From: DASUPK01 sp036276255
GTDB taxonomy: Bacteria; Actinomycetota; Thermoleophilia; Solirubrobacterales; 70-9
Length of the DNA stretch: 31,126 nt
NCBI GenBank assembly: GCA_036276255.1
Contig: DASUPK010000141.1
Coordinates: forward strand, 1 to 31,126
Direction: 5' to 3'
The position numbers and the translations under genes were made by a program. The notes under the pieces were generated by a model, which was given only the letters and a program-made list of their open reading frames with translations, was not told where the DNA came from and did no database searches. The stretch's first letter is position 1; each line of letters begins with the position of its first letter. Below, in pieces: positions 27,699 through 31,126 of this stretch.

Positions 27699-30649
27699 TC
27701 CTCCTCGCCCTCCTCCGAGAAGGGCTCGTCTTCGGGCAGACCCCGCTCACGGCGACAGATCGGCTGGAAGCTGCACCAGTCAGGACAGCTGCCGCCGATC
27801 GGGTCGCGGATCACCCTGCCGTCCTGGACAGCGGCGACGATCTCCTCCGCTTTCGCCTTCGCCGCGCCGAGCGCCTCCTCGAAGTCCTCGTCGCTGAGAT
27901 GGTCCCTCGGCCGGGGGTCGAGGCCTGAGAGCTCGTCGGCGAGATCCTTGCGCAAGAGGCCCTTCGGCGTCCGGTTCCCGGTGCCGCCCAGCGGCCGGTA
28001 GAGACCCCCGGCCAGATCGTGCCCCCAGAGCTCGCGAGCAGCGAGCATGTAGAGCTGCAGCTGAAGCTTGCCCCGCTTCTCCAGCATCCCGGCGCCGCCG
28101 TCGACCTTGCCGCCCGACTTGTAGTCCTGGACCAGCGCCTCTTCGCCAGGGCCGAGGTCGATGCGGTCGATCTGACCGTGGACGCCGCCGCTAGCCAACG
28201 GCAGCGGACCCTTTTCGGAGTCCTCGAAGCCGAAGGCGGCCTCGGTGTGGGCCGGAGTGAAGGCCGTCGGCGTGGCGGCTTCGTCCGCCAGGAACGCGAG
28301 TACCAGCCCCTCGACGCGACGCAGGGCGGCGGCGGTGTCCGAGAGGCTCCGGGGCAGCCGCTTCTCTCCCATCTCGGAGATCAGCTCTCGGGCGGCCCGG
28401 CGCCACTCGCCGAGCGTCTCCGGCGTGGGGCGCCCGCCGGGCGCGGGTGGCTTCTCGTAGAGCGCCTCGAGCACCTGGTGCGCGATCGACCCGCTCGTCA
28501 GCGGCTCGGCCACCGGCCCCACCGGCTGGGGCTTCAGCTCGTGCTGGATGAACCAGCGGTACGGACAGGTGGCGTACTCCTCGAGCGTCGAGGGGCCGAA
28601 CAGCTTGATCTCCCGCATCCGCTCCAGCACCGGATCGAGCCGGAGCGGGCCGGGCCGAAGGCGTCCGTTCTCGGCCCTCGGCCCGACCGTCGCCTCGGCT
28701 CGCGCCAGCTCCACCTCGCTGGGCGCCGAGTCGCGCTCGAAGACGGACTCGGCCAGGCCTCGCCCACCGGCCTCGGCAAGGATCGCCTCGTCCCGCTCCT
28801 CCAGGCCCTGGGGCAGTGGCGGCGCCAGCAGGTCGCGGACCTCGTCGACGAAGGGCGAGCGCGACGTCGCGCCGCCCTCGTCGTCGGCGCTCCGCCACGA
28901 GAGCCAGAGCCGCTGCTTCGGCCGCGACAGGCAGACCGAGAAGAGGTAGCGGTCCTCGATCTCGGCCTTCTTGCGCTCGGGCAGCGCCAGCGCCCGGCGA
29001 GCGTCGTCTGAGAGCAGCGGCCCGCCGGTGTCGCGCCGCGGAAAGTCCGCGTCCTGCATCGATGAGACGAACAGGTGCGCGACGCGGCGGGCGCGCGCTC
29101 TGTACGGACTGATCACGCGCACCCGGCCCTCCGTGGGTCCGCGCCACATCGGCACATCGAGATCGGAAACCGCCGCGATCACATCGGCGGCCGAATGCGA
29201 GAGTCCGAGCTCCGCCAGTTCGACCATGGCCTTCTCGATCTCGGCGCCCGCCCGCAGCTCCAGCGCACGGTCCTCCTCCGCCACCACACCCTGCCGGCGG
29301 ACTGCCGACTCGGCGATCCAGCGGGCCTGCTTCCCGGCCGCGCGGAGCAGCTCGGCCCCGGGTTTCGCGTCGCGCAGCTTGCGGACCTCGCGCAGGCCGT
29401 CGCCGCCGTCTTCCTCCGCAGGCGACCAGGCCTCGAGCGCCTGGTCCGTCGTGCGGAGGCGGTCGCGCAGCAGCCGGCGCTCGAACCAATCGACCTTTGA
29501 CGGCGATGCGACGCCGGGGGTCCGCAGATAGGCGAGCAGGTCCGAGGCACGTCCACGGCCGACAGACGCCTGCAGCAGCGCGATCAGCCCGGCCCCGGTG
29601 TTGGTCCGCGCCGCCGCCATGTCTGCCTGGACCGCGACGGGGATTTGAAAGCGTGTCAGCACGCGGCGGTACAGAGGCCCTGCGGTTCGCGGATCGCGCA
29701 GCACGATCGCGATCTCTCCCGGTGGCGTGCCGTCGCTCAGCAGCCGCGCCACCTCGGCGCCCACGGCCTCGACCTCCGCGAGCTCCCCGGCCGAGGCGAG
29801 CAGGGCAACGCCTCCGTCGTTCTCGACGAGATCACCCGAGCTCGGCTCGCCGAAGCGCCGGCCCACCTCGAACAGGGTGCCGCTGCTGGTGAACCGAGGC
29901 TCGGCCTCCAGCCGCTCGATCGAGACGCCCTCGATGTCTCTGAGCTGTGCGAAGAGGGCGCCGCGGGCCAGCGTCAGCGACTCACGGTCCTCCCAGGGCA
30001 GAGCGATCGTGACCCCCGTATGCGCCGCCAGCTCGCGCACAAGCTCCAACTGCTCGACCGTCAGGTCGTCGAAGCCGTACAGGAAGACCGGCCGCGACCC
30101 CCAGGTCTCGGGGTTTGCCCGTAGGGCGGAGGTGGCCGCCCCCGCTCGGGAATGGTCGTCGGCGAGGTTGAGCTCGTCGCGGACGCGCAGGTAGGACTCA
30201 TAGAGCGAGGCGACCTCGACCTCGTACGGACCGGCGGCCGTGGCCTGATCCCGAAGCGCCACGGGATCGACGAGCGCGGCCTGCAGCTCGGAGACGAGTT
30301 CCTCCAGGGCGGCCGGGAAACCGGGGCGGCGCGAGGAGGCGGCGAGGATCCGCAGCTCCGCGCGCGAGGCGGCCTCACGCGCGAGGCGCAGCCGCTGGGT
30401 CCGGCTGATCGCCGGCCCCGTCTGAGCGTCGGTCGCGCGAGCGACCATTGCGAAGAGCTCGTCGAAGGCGCCGACCGTGGCGCCGATCACCGCCTGCCCG
30501 TCCCGCGTCAGCTCCTGCTCGAAGCGCTCGACATCGTCGACGGTGGGGACGACCAGCACCGGGTCGTTCCCGGACCTTGCGCGAAATCCGTCGAGGATCG
30601 CGCCGGTTCGCCCCGAGTTCGGGGGCCCGACGATCAGGTTGAGCGCCAT
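27695..30649 (-). CDS. AddB-like nuclease subunit with defective Walker A
   Basis: A 984-residue partner of the helicase-nuclease encoded next. The N-terminus has VGPPNSGRTG, a Walker A whose Lys is replaced by Arg, so ATP hydrolysis is doubtful. The middle shows AddB-like remnants of helicase motifs (VRVISPYRARARRVAHLFVSSMQDADFPRR, DRYLFSVCLSRPKQRLWLSW). The C-terminal nuclease domain has GQIDRIDLG and VQDYKSG, plus the Fe-S Cys C695 (ATCPYRWF) and C955-x3-C959-x5-C965. I start it at ATG 30649, seven bases below a TATGCT -10; other in-frame starts at 30661 and 30781 lie in or above that element. Confidence 0.9.
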   Translation of the reverse strand: MALNLIVGPPNSGRTGAILDGFRARSGNDPVLVVPTVDDVERFEQELTRDGQAVIGATVGAFDELFAMVARATDAQTGPAISRTQRLRLAREAASRAELRILAASSRRPGFPAALEELVSELQAALVDPVALRDQATAAGPYEVEVASLYESYLRVRDELNLADDHSRAGAATSALRANPETWGSRPVFLYGFDDLTVEQLELVRELAAHTGVTIALPWEDRESLTLARGALFAQLRDIEGVSIERLEAEPRFTSSGTLFEVGRRFGEPSSGDLVENDGGVALLASAGELAEVEAVGAEVARLLSDGTPPGEIAIVLRDPRTAGPLYRRVLTRFQIPVAVQADMAAARTNTGAGLIALLQASVGRGRASDLLAYLRTPGVASPSKVDWFERRLLRDRLRTTDQALEAWSPAEEDGGDGLREVRKLRDAKPGAELLRAAGKQARWIAESAVRRQGVVAEEDRALELRAGAEIEKAMVELAELGLSHSAADVIAAVSDLDVPMWRGPTEGRVRVISPYRARARRVAHLFVSSMQDADFPRRDTGGPLLSDDARRALALPERKKAEIEDRYLFSVCLSRPKQRLWLSWRSADDEGGATSRSPFVDEVRDLLAPPLPQGLEERDEAILAEAGGRGLAESVFERDSAPSEVELARAEATVGPRAENGRLRPGPLRLDPVLERMREIKLFGPSTLEEYATCPYRWFIQHELKPQPVGPVAEPLTSGSIAHQVLEALYEKPPAPGGRPTPETLGEWRRAARELISEMGEKRLPRSLSDTAAALRRVEGLVLAFLADEAATPTAFTPAHTEAAFGFEDSEKGPLPLASGGVHGQIDRIDLGPGEEALVQDYKSGGKVDGGAGMLEKRGKLQLQLYMLAARELWGHDLAGGLYRPLGGTGNRTPKGLLRKDLADELSGLDPRPRDHLSDEDFEEALGAAKAKAEEIVAAVQDGRVIRDPIGGSCPDWCSFQPICRRERGLPEDEPFSEEGEEE

Positions 30650-30656
30650 TCGATCC

Positions 30657-30662
30657 AGCATA
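30657..30662 (-). promoter_or_regulatory. -10 element TATGCT, leaderless promoter of the AddB/AddA-like operon
   Basis: TATGCT on the minus strand, seven bases before ATG 30649; it contains the alternative ATG 30661. Confidence 0.45.
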
Positions 30663-30769
30663 GGCGCGGGATCGGCGCGGCTCCAAGGGGTATCAGAGTC
30701 CCAAAACGGCCTCAAATCCCGCATAACGCGCGGAAACCCGGGCCACCTTTTTTCCGCCGGGGGCGACTC

Positions 30770-30775
30770 TACCTT
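30770..30775 (+). promoter_or_regulatory. -10 element TACCTT upstream of the last gene
   Basis: TACCTT fits TAnnnT and would start a transcript near 30782, exactly at the base of the stem-loop that follows. No convincing -35 is present. Confidence 0.35.
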
Positions 30776-30783
30776 GGCCATAG

Positions 30784-30823
30784 ATCAGACGAGAGGGTGC
30801 TCCGCAGGAGCAACCCGTTTGAT
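30784..30823 (+). ncRNA. Structured 5' leader (nested stem-loop) of unknown type
   Basis: Outer stem ATCAGAC (30784-30790) pairs with GTTTGAT (30817-30823), with one G-U. Inside it, GGGTGCTCC pairs with GGAGCAACCC with one bulged A and a GCA loop (30795-30816). The structure lies about 35 bases before the ATG at 30857 and does not match a riboswitch class that I recognise. It could be a regulatory leader or protein-binding hairpin. Confidence 0.4.
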
Positions 30824-30856
30824 GGTGGAGCCGGATAGAGGAGACCTGGATTCAAA

Positions 30857-31126
30857 ATGACACTTGTCTTCGTAGACCCAGCTGACGCGATCAGGGCGAT
30901 CGCCGACTCGGTCGGCCGAGAGGCCCGCCGCCAACTCCTCGGCGAGGCGGTTCGCGCCTGGGTCGATGAGATCCCCGACGAGGAGCTCCAGGAGCACTAC
31001 GCCAAGGCGATCTCCGAGCTCGACGAGCACGACATCTCGATGCTCGCCGCCTGGCACGGCTCGATGGAGGTCGGCCAGCCGGTGCCGAACCGGGACTTCC
31101 TGATGGGCGCGTTCGACTCGCTCGGC
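30857..31126 (+). CDS. Unknown soluble protein, 3' end outside window
   Basis: The open frame from ATG 30857 runs to the window edge (90 residues seen). It begins MTLVFVDPADAIRAIADSVG, then an amphipathic charged helix region (REARRQLLGEAVRAWVDEIPDEELQEHY) and SMLAAWHGSMEVGQPVPNRDFLMGAFDSLG. The composition is acidic and helical, without membrane segments or Cys. GAGGAG is 13 bases upstream, rather far. It is divergent from the AddB-like gene and follows the structured leader. I do not recognise the family; codon use is normal for the window, so a real gene is likely. Confidence 0.7.
   Translation, partial: MTLVFVDPADAIRAIADSVGREARRQLLGEAVRAWVDEIPDEELQEHYAKAISELDEHDISMLAAWHGSMEVGQPVPNRDFLMGAFDSLG

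Noticed and set aside
30784..30823. Known riboswitch (fluoride, ZTP, THF or guanidine)
   Set aside because: The conserved bases of those classes are not present; kept as an unclassified structured leader.
1..31126. Horizontal-transfer island, prophage or insertion sequence
   Set aside because: No integrase, transposase, tRNA-linked att site or base-composition break is visible; codon use is uniform.

Overview
This 31 kb window is a very GC-rich, gene-dense stretch of bacterial chromosome. The codon third positions are G/C-rich. The gene set (MarP-like protease, RsbU/RsbW fusion, MecA_N-type penicillin-binding protein, HxlR regulator, paired AddA/AddB-like nucleases) and the many near-leaderless TAnnnT promoters suggest a high-GC actinobacterium. 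A Thermoleophilia/Solirubrobacterales-type soil organism is my inference; no rRNA or marker gene in the window proves it. I see no tRNA, rRNA, CRISPR array, phage or insertion sequence.

Layout. (1) 1-2571 is a nickel region: the 3' end of hypF (NiFe-hydrogenase maturation), then on the minus strand a Fur-family regulator, a NiCoT-type transporter and a small Cys/His protein. A 9-5-9 inverted repeat that fits the published Nur box lies inside the regulator's promoter. (2) 2571-3786 holds a conserved protein of unknown function, a DUF2269-like membrane protein and a small hydrophilic protein. (3) 4058-9127 is gltB, the glutamate synthase large chain, with its own promoter region and no gltD beside it, followed by a shortened universal stress protein. 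(4) 9124-15909 is the most unusual part. A response regulator, a histidine kinase and a small membrane protein run leftward. Divergently there are two paralogous small exported proteins, a small membrane protein coupled to a ferric-reductase-like di-haem membrane protein, a ferredoxin reductase, a [3Fe-4S] ferredoxin, and a second small membrane protein coupled to ApbE (FAD:protein FMN transferase). I read this as a two-component-controlled electron-export and flavinylation module with no recognisable FMN_bind acceptor. (5) 15943-17744 is a GAF-PP2C-HATPase stress regulator followed by the remains of its STAS partner. (6) 17741-19880 holds a zinc-ribbon FHA protein, an SRPBCC protein, a lipoprotein and a small membrane protein. 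(7) 19929-23432 holds a class B penicillin-binding protein, divergent from a MarP-like periplasmic protease, then an HxlR regulator. (8) 23530-30649 is a leftward operon of an AddB-like protein, an AddA-like helicase-nuclease and a gamma-glutamylcyclotransferase-like protein. (9) 30857 to the end is the start of an unknown gene behind a strongly structured leader.

The main points are the flavin/electron-transfer module, with its duplicated small proteins and shared 11-bp-phased direct repeats, and the consistent leaderless promoter pattern. Other points are a kinase whose only well-placed start is ATA, a decayed STAS antagonist gene and a candidate Nur operator.
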